64,000 nt of DNA. Origin: Streptomyces sp. NRRL S-350. GTDB lineage: Bacteria > Actinomycetota > Actinomycetes > Streptomycetales > Streptomycetaceae. Positions 1 to 9,566 of this stretch are shown piece by piece. Where the stretch lies: assembly GCF_000719705.1 (NCBI RefSeq), contig NZ_JOHO01000003.1, positions 248,001 through 312,000 on the forward strand, read 5' to 3'. Position 1 is the stretch's first letter; every line of letters begins with the position of its first letter. Below the pieces are notes generated by a model, which did not search any database, was not told the DNA's origin, and worked only from the letters and a program-made list of their open reading frames with translations. The translations under genes and the position numbers were made by a program.

Positions 1-434
1 CCACCTTCGACGCGGACGGCCAGCACCAGACCGCGGACGTCGAGAAGATGGTGGCGCTGCTGCGCGAGGGCGAGACCGACGTGGTCCTCGGCTCGCGCTT
101 CATCGAGCAGAACGGCCAGGTGCCGTGGATCAAGCGGGTCGTCCTGCGGACCGCGGCCACCGTGAGCCCGACGGCGCGCAAGCTCAAGCTGACCGATGCC
201 CACAACGGTCTGCGCGTGCTGAACCGTGAGGCCGCGGGCCGCCTGCGGATCACCATGAACGGCATGGCGCACGCCTCGGAGATCGTCAGCTTCCTCGCCG
301 GCTCCGACCTTCGGGTCGCCGAGCTGCCGGTGGACATCCTGTACACCGACTACTCACGCGCCAAGGGTCAGTCCCTGATCAACGGCGTCAACATCATCTT
401 CGACATCTCGCTGCGGGAGCGTAGCCGCCGATGA
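1..434 (+). CDS. Glycosyltransferase family 2, C-terminal part (gene cut by window edge)
   Basis: The gene enters from the left edge and its start lies outside. The frame is open from the first bases and begins with TFDADGQHQ, the DxD-type metal/sugar-nucleotide motif of dolichol-phosphate-mannose-synthase-like GT2 enzymes, so about the first 80-100 residues are missing. LGSRF and HNGLRV follow, as in the rest of such GT-A domains. The family moves a sugar from a nucleotide donor to a polyprenyl phosphate at the inner membrane face. An internal ATG at 48 is not the start. The stop overlaps the next gene in an ATGA, so the two are translationally coupled. The exact sugar cannot be told. Confidence 0.88.
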   Translation, partial: TFDADGQHQTADVEKMVALLREGETDVVLGSRFIEQNGQVPWIKRVVLRTAATVSPTARKLKLTDAHNGLRVLNREAAGRLRITMNGMAHASEIVSFLAGSDLRVAELPVDILYTDYSRAKGQSLINGVNIIFDISLRERSRR

Positions 435-829
435 AATTCTTCTGGATCCAGCTGGTTCTCATTCTCGGCTCGGTCACTCTCGCCTTCATGTTCATCCGGC
501 GATGGGACCGTGCCAACACCCGCGCCTGGAAGCGGATCGCGTTCTCGGTCTTCGTGGTCGTGAACATCTACGCGGTGCTGCGCCCCACCGACGTCACCTG
601 GCTCGCCCACCAGCTGGGCGTCGGCCGGGGCACCGACCTGGTGCTGTACGTCATGGTGCTGGCGATGGGCTTCCTGACCCTCAACACCTTCCTGCGGTTC
701 CGCTCGCTGGAGAAGAAGCTCACCGACCTGGCGCGCACCGTGGCGATCAACGAGGGCGCCCGGCTGAACGAGGAGCGCTTCGACCTGGACCTCCCGGTCT
801 CGGCGCCGGTCGACCGCAGCAAGGCCTGA
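431..829 (+). CDS. DUF2304 family small membrane protein
   Basis: This 132-residue protein has three hydrophobic segments (about residues 4-22, 37-55 and 68-88) and a charged, coiled-coil-like tail. Size, layout and position directly behind a GT2 gene match the DUF2304 family, which is habitually encoded next to polyprenyl-phosphate glycosyltransferases. The biochemical role is unknown; a membrane partner or anchor for the neighbouring transferase is an inference. The start overlaps the upstream stop by four bases, which fixes it well. Confidence 0.8.
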   Translation: MKFFWIQLVLILGSVTLAFMFIRRWDRANTRAWKRIAFSVFVVVNIYAVLRPTDVTWLAHQLGVGRGTDLVLYVMVLAMGFLTLNTFLRFRSLEKKLTDLARTVAINEGARLNEERFDLDLPVSAPVDRSKA

Positions 830-833
830 GCCC

Positions 834-1742
834 GTGGCGACCTTCGAGTTCATGCTGCCGTACTACGGCGACGTGGCACTGATGCAGGCGGCGGTCCGCA
901 GCATCCTCGCGCAGACCGACGGGGACTTCCGGCTGACCGTCATCGACGACGGCAAGGAGCCGGAGGTCCCGGGCTGGTTCGCCGGACTCGGCGACGACCG
1001 GGTGCACTACCAGCGCAACGAGCAGAACCTCGGCATCACCAAGAACTTCCAGAAGTGCGTGGAGCTGTCCCGGGCCGACCACGTGGTCATCATGGGCTGC
1101 GACGACCTGCTGCACCCGCACTACCTGGAGACCGTCCGGGCGATCCTGCGCGCCAACCCCGACGTGGGCATGGTGCAGCCGGGCGTCGAGGTGATCGACG
1201 GCAACGGCGCGCTCAGCGCCGGCCTGGCCGACAACGTGAAGGAGCGCATCTACGCCCCGACCGTCAAGGGCCGGCGCCTGATGGGCGGCGAGGAGCTGGC
1301 GGCGAGCGTGCTGCGCGGCAACTGGCTCTACTTCCCGTCGATCTGCTGGCGGGGCGAGGCGCTGCGCGCGGTCAACTTCCGTGACGAGTACTCGGTGATC
1401 CAGGACCTGGCCCTGGTCGTCGACCTGCTGGAGCGCGGCGAGCAGATGATCGTGGACAACACCACGGTCGTCTTCCAGTACCGTCGGCACGCGGTGAGCG
1501 AGTCCTCGGTGCAGGCCTTCTCCGGCACCCGCTTCTCCGAGGCGGAGCGCTACTTCAACGCCGTGGCGGAGCGGATGGACGCCCGCGGCTGGCCCAAGGC
1601 CGCCCGCGCGGCCCGGTTCCGCAGCGCCTCCCGCCTGCACGCGCTGACCATGCTGCCGGGCGCGCTGCGCCGGGGGCAGCGGGACGGCGCCAAGGTGCTG
1701 GTCCGGCACGCCCTGACGGCCGGGAAGCGGCACGAGGGCTGA
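834..1742 (+). CDS. Glycosyltransferase family 2
   Basis: A 302-residue GT-A glycosyltransferase with a GTG start four bases after the preceding stop. Near the N-terminus VIDDG is the nucleotide-binding aspartate region, and MGCDDLL (about residues 84-90) is the DxD-like metal site. QDLALVVDLL is in the place of the ED/QD motif near the catalytic base. No membrane segment is evident, so it probably works at the inner face of the membrane on an undecaprenyl-linked or cell-surface glycan acceptor. It is the third gene of the same transcription unit. Donor and acceptor cannot be assigned. Confidence 0.85.
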   Translation: MATFEFMLPYYGDVALMQAAVRSILAQTDGDFRLTVIDDGKEPEVPGWFAGLGDDRVHYQRNEQNLGITKNFQKCVELSRADHVVIMGCDDLLHPHYLETVRAILRANPDVGMVQPGVEVIDGNGALSAGLADNVKERIYAPTVKGRRLMGGEELAASVLRGNWLYFPSICWRGEALRAVNFRDEYSVIQDLALVVDLLERGEQMIVDNTTVVFQYRRHAVSESSVQAFSGTRFSEAERYFNAVAERMDARGWPKAARAARFRSASRLHALTMLPGALRRGQRDGAKVLVRHALTAGKRHEG

Positions 1743-1748
1743 GCCGTA

Positions 1749-1802
1749 CGACCGGCTCCGGGCGCGGCACCGCAGGGTGAACCGCCGCCCCGGAGCCGGT
1801 CG
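1749..1802 (+). terminator. Rho-independent-type hairpin after the glycosyltransferase operon
   Basis: A 14-bp perfect inverted repeat, CGACCGGCTCCGGG, pairs with its complement across a 26-nt loop, seven bases after the stop. It lacks a long T-run, as is common for Streptomyces terminators. Confidence 0.6.
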
Positions 1803-1962
1803 TTGTCGTCTGTGGAGGACGGCCGGCGCTGGCTCCGCCGGAACGGCGCGTGGCAGACTTCCGGTGCGATCCGACGTGCGGTGGGGCGAGCCGGAGCTCG
1901 CGGCGCCACCCGGGTCGGCCATGACGAGAACGTCAACTCACACAAGGTAGGGATGTGTCCCG

Positions 1963-3774
1963 GTGCAGCCGCTGATCGACTCTGCCCAAGCGCCCGACGG
2001 GCGGAGGCCGGGGGAGGACGACGGCGAGAACGCGCCCGCCACCCCGCCTCCGGCCGCGCTGGTCCGCCTGCGGGCGCTCGCCGCCCACCGGTGGTTCTGG
2101 CCGGCGGCGCTGCTGCTCGGCTACCTCGGACAGACCGCGTTCCGGCTGGTGCTGTCGGTCCACAACTACTTCCCCTCGGTGCACGCGGACGAGGACTCGT
2201 ACCTCGTGATAGCGAGGGTCCTGGCCGGCCGCCCGACCACCGAGATGCCGGTCGGCGTGGTCATCCCCGGCGGGTACCCGCTGCTGATCTCGCCGGCGCT
2301 GCGGATCGCCGAGAACCCGGCGACCGCGTACCACCTGATCATGGGCATCAACGCGGTGCTGAACGCCCTGGTCTTCCCGCTGGTCTTCCTGGCGGCGCGC
2401 CGACTGGGCCTGTCCCGGCCGCACGCGTACCTGTCGGCGACGGCCGTGGCGCTGGTGCCGCCGGTGGTCTTCTACTCCCAGTTCGTCATGTCGGACACCG
2501 TTCTCCCGGTGCTCCTGCTGGCCTGGCTGGTCACCATGCACGGCTGGCTCTCGCCCGGCTCGACGCGCCGTCGCTCGCTCTACGCGGCGGGTACGGGCCT
2601 GGCGGCCGGCTACGCGATGGCCACCCACGACCGCGGCGGCGTGGTGGTGGCGCTGACCGCCCTCGTCCTGGTGGTGGTGCTGGCCTTCGGGTGGGCGCCG
2701 AGGCTCTCCGCGCTGGCCGGGATCGGCGCGCTCGGGGTCTCCGTGCTGGGCGCCAAGCTGCTGGCGGGCTTCGTCGAGAACCAGTTCAAGGACGTGCCGC
2801 CGAGCACCGTCGGCAACAAGGTCTTCGAGAACCTCGAGAACAGCAAGTACATCGGCACGATCATCGCCCGCACCTTCGGGCAGCTCTGGTACTTCATGAC
2901 CTCCACGTACGGCTTCGGGGCGGTCGCCTTCGTGCTGTGCGTGGTGGCCGTGTTCCGCCGGGGGTTCTCGGTGGCCGAGCGCGTGGTGGCGTTCTGCATG
3001 ATCGCCATGCTGTTCGGCACCGCCCTGGCCTCCGCGGCCGGTCTGGCGGACACCGACCGCGTGGACAACTGGGTGTACGCCCGGTACTGCGCCGTGCTGG
3101 TGCCGCTGTTCCTGGTGGTCGGCCTGGCCGCGCTGTTCCGGGCCGGGACGCGCTCGCTGCTGCGGCTGGCCCTGGTCGGCGTGGTGGTGATCGGGGTCAT
3201 CCAGGTGTCCGTCACCGCGTACGCGGGCTCGGCGCTGAAGGAATGGGCCCTCCCGTGGACCGTGCCGGACGCGATGTTCCTCGCCTCGACCTGGGACAAC
3301 CTGCACATGGGCCGTACGACGGTCGGTGCGCTGGCGGTGCTGGCCGCCTGCCTGCTGCTGCGGGTGGCGGGTGGTCGCCGGGTGGTCGCGGCCGTGGTGG
3401 GCTGCGTGACGCTCTTCGCCGCCTACGCGACCGTGGCGATCACCGACAACATCGCCGAGCCGCACGCCAGGACCCGTACGTACGAGGCCGTCGGCCTGGC
3501 CAAGGAGGCCGGCCTGCGCAAGGGCGACAGCGTGGTCCTGGACTGGGACTTCGACTGGGGCGCCCGGATGGCGCTGGCCTACGAGGTCTACTGGGGCCGG
3601 GTCTGGACGGACAACGTGAAGGCCGGCAACACCCCGCCGGAGAAGGCCACCGCCGTGCTGCTGTCGGCCGTCAAGGGCGCCGCGCCGGAGGCCAGCTGGC
3701 CGAAGCCGCAGCCGGGCTGGCACGTCGCGAAGTACAGCAAGGACCACGGCTGGGTGCTCTGGCGCAAGGGCTGA
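1963..3774 (+). CDS. GT39-like polytopic membrane glycosyltransferase
   Basis: A 603-residue integral membrane protein with about eleven to thirteen hydrophobic helices after a charged, proline-rich cytoplasmic N-terminus of some 40 residues. HADEDSY (Asp76-Glu77-Asp78) in the first extracytoplasmic loop resembles the acidic DE motif of PMT/ArnT-type glycosyltransferases, which use polyprenyl-phosphate sugars. The last 90 residues are a soluble extracytoplasmic tail. Lying behind two GT2 enzymes and a DUF2304 protein, it plausibly transfers the lipid-linked sugar they make to a surface glycan or protein. The GTG start is chosen because the residues before it look non-coding; it is not preceded by a strong ribosome site. 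Substrate unknown. Confidence 0.75.
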   Translation: MQPLIDSAQAPDGRRPGEDDGENAPATPPPAALVRLRALAAHRWFWPAALLLGYLGQTAFRLVLSVHNYFPSVHADEDSYLVIARVLAGRPTTEMPVGVVIPGGYPLLISPALRIAENPATAYHLIMGINAVLNALVFPLVFLAARRLGLSRPHAYLSATAVALVPPVVFYSQFVMSDTVLPVLLLAWLVTMHGWLSPGSTRRRSLYAAGTGLAAGYAMATHDRGGVVVALTALVLVVVLAFGWAPRLSALAGIGALGVSVLGAKLLAGFVENQFKDVPPSTVGNKVFENLENSKYIGTIIARTFGQLWYFMTSTYGFGAVAFVLCVVAVFRRGFSVAERVVAFCMIAMLFGTALASAAGLADTDRVDNWVYARYCAVLVPLFLVVGLAALFRAGTRSLLRLALVGVVVIGVIQVSVTAYAGSALKEWALPWTVPDAMFLASTWDNLHMGRTTVGALAVLAACLLLRVAGGRRVVAAVVGCVTLFAAYATVAITDNIAEPHARTRTYEAVGLAKEAGLRKGDSVVLDWDFDWGARMALAYEVYWGRVWTDNVKAGNTPPEKATAVLLSAVKGAAPEASWPKPQPGWHVAKYSKDHGWVLWRKG

Positions 3775-3790
3775 TCCGCGCGATCACCCC

Positions 3791-3826
3791 ATCGGGGCCG
3801 GTGAGGAGGACCTCACCGGCCCCGAT
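3791..3826 (+). terminator. Strong terminator hairpin upstream of the S10 operon
   Basis: A 16-bp perfect stem (ATCGGGGCCGGTGAGG and complement) with an AGGA loop, starting 17 bases after the membrane glycosyltransferase stop. It insulates the sugar genes from the ribosomal operon. Confidence 0.85.
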
Positions 3827-4166
3827 TGGCATCCGGGCTGCTCCATGTGGCAGTATGTCCAAGTTGCTCGGTTGAGTGCCGATGCTGCGCGCCTCCCGCC
3901 GGGAGGACCGGAAGCGAGTCCCACGTACTCGTCGTTCCCGTGATGGCCGTCAAGCGTGAGTTCTACGCCACGGCAGCTGCGGGGCGAAAGTACGGGAATC
4001 TTCCGGGAAGCGTGAGCGGGGTCTCGGCCCGGCACCCCCCACCCCGAAGTTCGAAACCGACGAGTTTCTTCGCCGGTTTTTTGCAAGCGCGAAGGCGACA
4101 CGCCCGAGCGCGGGGGTCGGAGGGGAAGTCGTGAAGTAACTAAGGACAAAGGACTACTGAGTAGCC
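3827..4166 (+). other. Leader and promoter region of the S10 operon
   Basis: This 340-nt stretch has no convincing gene. It ends in AGGA/AAGGA elements just before rpsJ. About 85-110 nt before rpsJ there is a short inverted repeat (AAACCG at 4054-4059, CGGTTT at 4074-4079) running into six consecutive T at 4077-4082, which resembles an attenuator-type terminator. A small CTAC/GTAG hairpin lies immediately before the rpsJ start. A possible promoter is TTGGCA at 3826 with CAGTAT at 3851, but the 19-bp spacing is weak evidence. Confidence 0.4.
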
Positions 4167-4475
4167 ATGGCGGGACAGAAGATCCGCATCCGGCTCAAGG
4201 CCTACGACCACGAGGTCATCGACTCCTCGGCGAAGAAGATCGTCGAGACGGTGATCCGTACTGGTGCGCAGGTCGCAGGCCCGGTGCCGCTGCCCACTGA
4301 GAAGAACGTGTACTGCGTCATCCGCTCGCCGCACAAGTACAAGGACTCGCGCGAGCACTTCGAGATGCGTACTCACAAGCGTCTGATCGACATCCTCGAC
4401 CCCACGCCGAAGACGGTTGACTCGCTCATGCGTCTCGACCTGCCGGCTGGCGTCGACATCGAGATCAAGCTCTGA
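4167..4475 (+). CDS. rpsJ: 30S ribosomal protein S10 (NusE)
   Basis: The 102-residue protein opens [19 protein letters not shown] and carries the [22 protein letters not shown] loop that is near invariant in bacterial S10. It binds the head of the 30S subunit and, with NusB, also takes part in transcription antitermination. It is the first gene of the S10 operon, followed by rplC after 14 nt. Length equals the usual actinobacterial S10. Confidence 0.98.
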   Translation: MAGQKIRIRLKAYDHEVIDSSAKKIVETVIRTGAQVAGPVPLPTEKNVYCVIRSPHKYKDSREHFEMRTHKRLIDILDPTPKTVDSLMRLDLPAGVDIEIKL

Positions 4476-4489
4476 GAGGCGCACCGAAG

Positions 4490-5137
4490 ATGGCTAAGCA
4501 GATTAAGGGCATCCTGGGCGAGAAGCTCGGCATGACCCAGGTCTGGGACGAGAACAACCGGATCGTTCCGGTGACCGTCGTCAAGGCTGGGCCCAATGTC
4601 GTGACCCAGGTCCACACCGCCGACAGCCCGGCCGGCTACAGCGCCGTCCAGCTCGGCTTCGGCGAGATCGACCCCCGCAAGGTGAACAAGCCCCTCGCGG
4701 GCCACTTCGCCAAGGCCGGTGTCACCCCCCGCCGCCACCTGGTCGAGCTGCGTACCTCGGACGCGTCCGAGTACACCCTGGGCCAGGAGATCACCGCCGA
4801 GCTGTTCGAGGCGGGTGTCAAGGTCGACGTGACCGGCACCTCCAAGGGCAAGGGCTTCGCCGGTGTCATGAAGCGTCACAACTTCAAGGGCCTCGGCGCC
4901 GGCCACGGCACCCAGCGCAAGCACCGCTCGCCCGGTTCCATCGGTGGCTGCGCCACCCCGGGCCGCGTGTTCAAGGGCCTGCGCATGGCGGGTCGGATGG
5001 GCCACGAGCGTGTGACCACCCAGAACCTGACCGTGCACGCGGTCGACGCGGAGAAGGGCCTGCTCCTCATCAAGGGCGCCGTCCCGGGCCCGAACGGCGG
5101 CCTCGTCCTCGTCCGCACCGCGGCGAAGGGGCTGTGA
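4490..5137 (+). CDS. rplC: 50S ribosomal protein L3
   Basis: 215 residues, starting [17 protein letters not shown]. It contains the L3 signature around [19 protein letters not shown] and GRMGHERVT, the extended loop reaching toward the peptidyl transferase centre. L3 is an early-assembly 23S rRNA binder. The stop lies 2 nt before the preferred rplD start, consistent with coupled translation. Confidence 0.98.
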   Translation: MAKQIKGILGEKLGMTQVWDENNRIVPVTVVKAGPNVVTQVHTADSPAGYSAVQLGFGEIDPRKVNKPLAGHFAKAGVTPRRHLVELRTSDASEYTLGQEITAELFEAGVKVDVTGTSKGKGFAGVMKRHNFKGLGAGHGTQRKHRSPGSIGGCATPGRVFKGLRMAGRMGHERVTTQNLTVHAVDAEKGLLLIKGAVPGPNGGLVLVRTAAKGL

Positions 5138-5139
5138 AA

Positions 5140-5817
5140 ATGAGTACCATTGACATCCTGTCGCCGGCTGGCGACAAGACCGGCAGCATCGAGCTGCCGG
5201 CCGAGATCTTCGACGCGAAGGTCAGCGTTCCGCTGATGCACCAGGTCGTCGTGGCGCAGCTCGCTGCGGCCCGTCAGGGCACCCACAAGACCAAGACTCG
5301 TGGCGAGGTCCGCGGTGGCGGCAAGAAGCCGTACCGCCAGAAGGGCACCGGCCGCGCCCGTCAGGGCTCGACCCGTGCGCCGCAGTTCGCCGGCGGTGGC
5401 GTCGTGCACGGTCCCGTGCCGCGCGACTACTCGCAGCGGACCCCGAAGAAGATGATCGCCGCCGCCCTGCGCGGTGCGCTCACCGACCGGGCCCGCCACA
5501 ACCGCATCCACGTCATCACCGACGTGACCGCGACCGAGGCGCCGTCGACCAAGGCCGCCAAGAGCCTGTTCGGCAAGATCACCGAGCGCAAGAACGTCCT
5601 CCTGGTCGTCGAGCGCGAGGACGAGCTGGGCCTGAAGTCCGCTCGCAACCTGCCGCACGTGCACATCCTGGACGCCGGTCAGCTGAACACCTACGACGTG
5701 CTCGTCTCCGACGATGTGGTCTTCACCCAGGCTGCCTTCGAGCGTTTCGTGGCCGGTCCGGCCGCGTCCGCCAAGGCTGTGGCTGCTGAGGGCGAGCTCG
5801 AAGGGAGCGCCGCCTGA
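5140..5817 (+). CDS. rplD: 50S ribosomal protein L4
   Basis: 225 residues. An in-frame GTG at 5134 overlaps the rplC stop, but ATG at 5140 is preferred: it lies 8 nt after an AAGGGG ribosome site and gives the usual [11 protein letters not shown] start. The basic loop [20 protein letters not shown], which reaches into the exit tunnel near macrolide sites, is intact. In some bacteria L4 autoregulates the S10 operon. It overlaps rplW by one base. Confidence 0.96.
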   Translation: MSTIDILSPAGDKTGSIELPAEIFDAKVSVPLMHQVVVAQLAAARQGTHKTKTRGEVRGGGKKPYRQKGTGRARQGSTRAPQFAGGGVVHGPVPRDYSQRTPKKMIAAALRGALTDRARHNRIHVITDVTATEAPSTKAAKSLFGKITERKNVLLVVEREDELGLKSARNLPHVHILDAGQLNTYDVLVSDDVVFTQAAFERFVAGPAASAKAVAAEGELEGSAA

Positions 5818-6137
5818 TGGCTGCAGAGATCACGAGCAAGACGTTCACGGACCCCCGTGACGTCCTGGTGAAGCCGGTTATCTCGGAGAAGAGCTACTCG
5901 CTCCTCGACGAGAACAAGTACACGTTCATCGTGTCGCCGGGCGCCAACAAGACCCAGATCAAGCAGGCCGTCGAGGCGGTCTTCTCGGTCAAGGTCGAGG
6001 CTGTCAACACGATCAACCGTCAGGGCAAGCGCAAGCGCTCCAAGACGGGCATGGGCAAGCGCAAGGACACCAAGCGCGCCATCGTGACGCTGGCCGAGGG
6101 CAACCGCATCGACATCTTCGGTGGTCCGGTCTCCTGA
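5817..6137 (+). CDS. rplW: 50S ribosomal protein L23
   Basis: 106 residues with the L23 fold signature ([12 protein letters not shown] near the N-terminus; basic [15 protein letters not shown] extension). L23 sits at the tunnel exit and is the docking site for trigger factor and SRP. The ATG shares its A with the rplD stop (TGATG). Confidence 0.97.
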   Translation: MAAEITSKTFTDPRDVLVKPVISEKSYSLLDENKYTFIVSPGANKTQIKQAVEAVFSVKVEAVNTINRQGKRKRSKTGMGKRKDTKRAIVTLAEGNRIDIFGGPVS

Positions 6138-6183
6138 ACAAGGAGATCGTGATCGTCGATTAGGACGAGGACGAGAGAGCCAA

Positions 6184-7020
6184 ATGGGCATCCGCAAGTA
6201 CAAGCCGACTACGCCGGGCCGTCGCGGCTCCAGCGTGGCCGACTTCGTAGAAATCACGCGGTCCACGCCGGAGAAGTCGCTGGTTCGCCCCCTGCACAGC
6301 AAGGGCGGCCGTAACAACGCCGGTCGTGTCACTGCTCGCCACCAGGGTGGCGGTCACAAGCGCGCCTACCGCGTGATCGACTTCCGTCGTCACGACAAGG
6401 ACGGCGTGCCGGCCAAGGTCGCGCACATCGAGTACGACCCGAACCGCACCGCGCGCATCGCGCTCCTGCACTACGCGGACGGCGAGAAGCGCTACATCAT
6501 CGCGCCGCGCGGCATCGCGCAGGGTGACCGGATCGAGAACGGCGCTGGCGCCGACATCAAGCCGGGCAACAACCTGCCGCTGCGCAACATCCCGGTTGGT
6601 ACCACCATCCACGCGGTGGAGCTGCGTCCCGGCGGCGGGGCCAAGCTGGCCCGCTCGGCCGGCTCCGGCATCCAGCTGCTGGCGCGTGAGGGCAAGATGG
6701 CGCACCTGCGCATGCCCTCCGGTGAGATCCGCCTGGTGGACGCGCGCTGCCGCGCGACCGTCGGCGAGGTCGGCAACGCCGAGCAGTCGAACATCAACTG
6801 GGGCAAGGCCGGCCGTATGCGCTGGAAGGGCGTCCGCCCGACCGTGCGTGGTGTCGCCATGAACCCGATCGACCACCCGCACGGTGGTGGTGAGGGTAAG
6901 ACCTCCGGTGGTCGCCACCCGGTCTCGCCGTGGGGTAAGCCCGAGGGCCGCACCCGTCGCCCGAACAAGGCGTCGGACAAGCTCATCGTGCGCCGCCGCA
7001 AGACCAACAAGAAGCGCTAG
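6184..7020 (+). CDS. rplB: 50S ribosomal protein L2
   Basis: 278 residues starting [15 protein letters not shown]. The frame is open further upstream, but ATG at 6184 follows a GAGAGAG ribosome site and gives the family start. [14 protein letters not shown] carries the conserved histidine region near the peptidyl transferase centre; the tail is strongly basic. L2 is needed for subunit association. Confidence 0.97.
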   Translation: MGIRKYKPTTPGRRGSSVADFVEITRSTPEKSLVRPLHSKGGRNNAGRVTARHQGGGHKRAYRVIDFRRHDKDGVPAKVAHIEYDPNRTARIALLHYADGEKRYIIAPRGIAQGDRIENGAGADIKPGNNLPLRNIPVGTTIHAVELRPGGGAKLARSAGSGIQLLAREGKMAHLRMPSGEIRLVDARCRATVGEVGNAEQSNINWGKAGRMRWKGVRPTVRGVAMNPIDHPHGGGEGKTSGGRHPVSPWGKPEGRTRRPNKASDKLIVRRRKTNKKR

Positions 7021-7031
7021 GAGCAGGTCAG

Positions 7032-7313
7032 ATGCCGCGCAGTCTTAAGAAGGGCCCCTTCATCGACGGCCACCTCATCAAGAAGGTGGACGTTCAGAAC
7101 GAGGCGGGTACCCAGAACGTCATCAAGACCTGGTCCCGTCGTTCCGTGATCAGCCCGAGCATGCTCGGTCACACGATCGCGGTGCACGATGGCCGCAAGC
7201 ACGTCCCGGTGTTCGTCACCGAGTCGATGGTCGGCCACAAGCTCGGCGAGTTCGCTCCGACCCGCACGTTCCGCGGTCACGTCAAGGACGACCGCAAGTC
7301 GAAGCGTCGCTAA
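7032..7313 (+). CDS. rpsS: 30S ribosomal protein S19
   Basis: 93 residues, [15 protein letters not shown] start and the [16 protein letters not shown] signature. It binds 16S rRNA in the 30S head with S13. A GGAG site lies 8 nt before the ATG; it follows rplB by 11 nt in the same operon. Confidence 0.98.
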   Translation: MPRSLKKGPFIDGHLIKKVDVQNEAGTQNVIKTWSRRSVISPSMLGHTIAVHDGRKHVPVFVTESMVGHKLGEFAPTRTFRGHVKDDRKSKRR

Positions 7314-7371
7314 GTCGCCTGAGCTTCAGCGCCAGAACGACTCAATGACTTACTCCATTAAGGGGACAACC

Positions 7372-7719
7372 ATGGAAGCCAGGGCCCAGGCGCGGTACAT
7401 CCGCGTCACGCCCATGAAGGCCCGCCGCGTGGTGGACCTCATCCGTGGCCTGAACGCCACGGAGGCCCAGGCCGTCCTGCGTTTCGCTCCGCAGGCCGCC
7501 ACCGTGCCGGTCGGCAAGGTGCTCGACAGCGCCATTGCCAACGCCGCGCACAACTACAACCACTCCAACGTGGACGACCTCTACATCTCCGAGGCGTACG
7601 TTGACGAGGGCCCGACCCTGAAGCGGTTCCGTCCGCGTGCCCAGGGCCGCGCCTACCGGATCCGCAAGCGGACCAGCCACATCACCGTGGTCGTCAGCAG
7701 CAAGGAAGGGACCCGGTAA
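7372..7719 (+). CDS. rplV: 50S ribosomal protein L22
   Basis: 115 residues beginning [19 protein letters not shown]. An upstream in-frame ATG (7345) would add nine residues, but the chosen ATG has an AAGGGGA ribosome site at good spacing and gives the family length. The beta-hairpin reaching into the exit tunnel ([18 protein letters not shown]) is present. The stop overlaps rpsC in TAATG. Confidence 0.95.
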   Translation: MEARAQARYIRVTPMKARRVVDLIRGLNATEAQAVLRFAPQAATVPVGKVLDSAIANAAHNYNHSNVDDLYISEAYVDEGPTLKRFRPRAQGRAYRIRKRTSHITVVVSSKEGTR

Positions 7720-8543
7720 TGGGCCAGAAGGTTAACCCGCACGGGTTCCGCCTCGGCATCAGCACGGACTTCAAGTCCCGCTGGTACGCCGACAAGCTGT
7801 ACAAGGACTACGTCAAGGAAGACGTTGCCATTCGTCGCATGATGACGAAGGGCATGGAGCGCGCCGGCATCTCCAAGGTCGAGATCGAGCGCACCCGCGA
7901 CCGCGTCCGCGTCGACATCCACACCGCCCGCCCCGGCATCGTCATCGGTCGCCGTGGCACCGAGGCCGACCGCATCCGCGGCGACCTGGAGAAGCTGACC
8001 GGCAAGCAGGTCCAGCTGAACATCCTCGAGGTCAAGAACCCCGAGCTGGACGCCCAGCTCGTGGCTCAGGGCGTCGCGGAGCAGCTGTCCTCCCGCGTCT
8101 CCTTCCGCCGTGCCATGCGCAAGTCGATGCAGGGCACCATGAAGTCCGGCGCCAAGGGCATCAAGGTCCAGTGCTCCGGTCGTCTCGGCGGCGCCGAGAT
8201 GAGCCGTTCGGAGTTCTACCGCGAGGGCCGTGTGCCGCTGCACACCCTGCGCGCGAACGTCGACTACGGCTTCTTCGAGGCCAAGACGACCTTCGGCCGC
8301 ATCGGCGTGAAGGTCTGGATCTACAAGGGCGACGTCAAGAACATCGCCGAGGTCCGCGCTGAGAACGCCGCTGCCCGCTCGGGCAACCGCCCGGCCCGTC
8401 CCGAGGGTGGTCGTCCCGCCCGCGGTGGCGAGCGCCGTGGTGGCGAGCGCGGTGGCCGTGGCCGTCGCCCCGCCGCTGCCGAGGCTCAGGCCCCGGTCGC
8501 CGCCGAGGCTCCGGCTGCTGAGAACACCGGAACGGAGGCCTGA
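7719..8543 (+). CDS. rpsC: 30S ribosomal protein S3 with Arg-Gly-rich C-terminal tail
   Basis: 274 residues. The N-terminal KH domain has its GxxG-type loop at [16 protein letters not shown], and the C-terminal S3 domain follows ([20 protein letters not shown]). After about residue 215 comes a tail rich in Arg-Gly repeats and then Ala-Pro-Glu, some 40 residues longer than the Escherichia coli protein; such tails are common in actinobacterial S3. S3 lines the mRNA entry channel and has helicase-associated basic residues. Confidence 0.97.
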   Translation: MGQKVNPHGFRLGISTDFKSRWYADKLYKDYVKEDVAIRRMMTKGMERAGISKVEIERTRDRVRVDIHTARPGIVIGRRGTEADRIRGDLEKLTGKQVQLNILEVKNPELDAQLVAQGVAEQLSSRVSFRRAMRKSMQGTMKSGAKGIKVQCSGRLGGAEMSRSEFYREGRVPLHTLRANVDYGFFEAKTTFGRIGVKVWIYKGDVKNIAEVRAENAAARSGNRPARPEGGRPARGGERRGGERGGRGRRPAAAEAQAPVAAEAPAAENTGTEA

Positions 8544-8548
8544 CCCCA

Positions 8549-8968
8549 ATGCTGATCCCCCGTCGGGTCAAGCACCGCAAGCAGCACCACCCGAAGCGCC
8601 GTGGCGCTGCCAAGGGTGGCACCGAGCTGGCGTTCGGCCAGTTCGGCATCCAGGCCGTCACCCCGGCCTACGTGACGAACCGTCAGATCGAGTCCGCTCG
8701 TATCGCGATCACCCGTCACATCCGCCGTGGCGGCAAGGTCTGGATCAACATCTACCCGGACCGTCCGCTCACCAAGAAGCCGGCCGAGACCCGCATGGGT
8801 TCCGGTAAGGGTTCGCCGGAGTGGTGGATCGCGAACGTGCACCCGGGTCGGGTCATGTTCGAGCTGTCGTACCCGAACGAGAAGGTTGCTCGCGAGGCGC
8901 TCACCCGCGCCGCGCACAAGCTGCCGATGAAGTGCCGGATTGTCCGGCGCGAGGACGGTGAGAGCTGA
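8549..8968 (+). CDS. rplP: 50S ribosomal protein L16
   Basis: 139 residues, [17 protein letters not shown] start and the [19 protein letters not shown] signature. L16 binds near the A-site tRNA and is required for late 50S assembly. It follows rpsC by 5 nt with a GGAGG site inside the end of rpsC, and overlaps rpmC by one base. Confidence 0.98.
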   Translation: MLIPRRVKHRKQHHPKRRGAAKGGTELAFGQFGIQAVTPAYVTNRQIESARIAITRHIRRGGKVWINIYPDRPLTKKPAETRMGSGKGSPEWWIANVHPGRVMFELSYPNEKVAREALTRAAHKLPMKCRIVRREDGES

Positions 8969-9192
8969 TGTCGGCCGCTACCAAGGCTGCTGAGCTTCGC
9001 TCGCTGGACAACGAGGGTCTCGTTGCCAAGCTTCGCGAGGCCAAGGAGGAGCTGTTCAACCTCCGCTTCCAGGCGGCGACCGGGCAGCTCGACAACCACG
9101 GACGGCTCAAGCTCGTCCGTAAGGACATCGCGCGGATCTACACCCTGATGCGCGAGCGCGAGCTGGGCATCGAGACGGTGGAGAACGCCTGA
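8968..9192 (+). CDS. rpmC: 50S ribosomal protein L29
   Basis: 74 residues with the L29 two-helix hairpin ([20 protein letters not shown]). It sits beside L23 at the tunnel exit. Start and stop both overlap neighbours in TGATG, so rplP, rpmC and rpsQ are tightly coupled. Confidence 0.97.
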   Translation: MSAATKAAELRSLDNEGLVAKLREAKEELFNLRFQAATGQLDNHGRLKLVRKDIARIYTLMRERELGIETVENA

Positions 9193-9464
9193 TGACTGAG
9201 AACACCAACGAGACGCGCGGTTTCCGCAAGACCCGTGAGGGTCTCGTCGTCAGCGACAAGATGGACAAGACCGTCGTCGTCGCCGTCGAGGACCGCGTCA
9301 AGCACGCTCTGTACGGCAAGGTCATCCGCCGTACGAACAAGCTGAAGGCGCACGACGAGGCCAACGCCTGCGGCATCGGCGACCGGGTCCTCCTCGCGGA
9401 GACCCGCCCGCTGTCCGCGACGAAGCGCTGGCGCGTCGTCGAGATCCTCGAGAAGGCCAAGTAA
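9192..9464 (+). CDS. rpsQ: 30S ribosomal protein S17
   Basis: 90 residues, an OB-fold primary 16S rRNA binder. [19 protein letters not shown] and [14 protein letters not shown] are family signatures. This is the last gene before a 102-nt spacer to rplN, so it may end the S10 operon proper; no strong terminator is visible there, so read-through is likely. Confidence 0.97.
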   Translation: MTENTNETRGFRKTREGLVVSDKMDKTVVVAVEDRVKHALYGKVIRRTNKLKAHDEANACGIGDRVLLAETRPLSATKRWRVVEILEKAK

Positions 9465-9566
9465 CGAAGCCGATGTGGTACGGCCGTATGTGCAGCGGGT
9501 CCCCCGGGGACGCCGATGTGAGCAGCGGCCGGCCCGTCGACTCTCGTTGACGATCAGGAGAAAGCT

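Noticed and set aside
1933..3747. A 604-codon minus-strand open frame opposite the GT39-like gene
   Set aside because: Composition is that of an antisense GC-rich shadow (Gln/Arg/His-rich); the plus strand has clear membrane helices and a catalytic motif.
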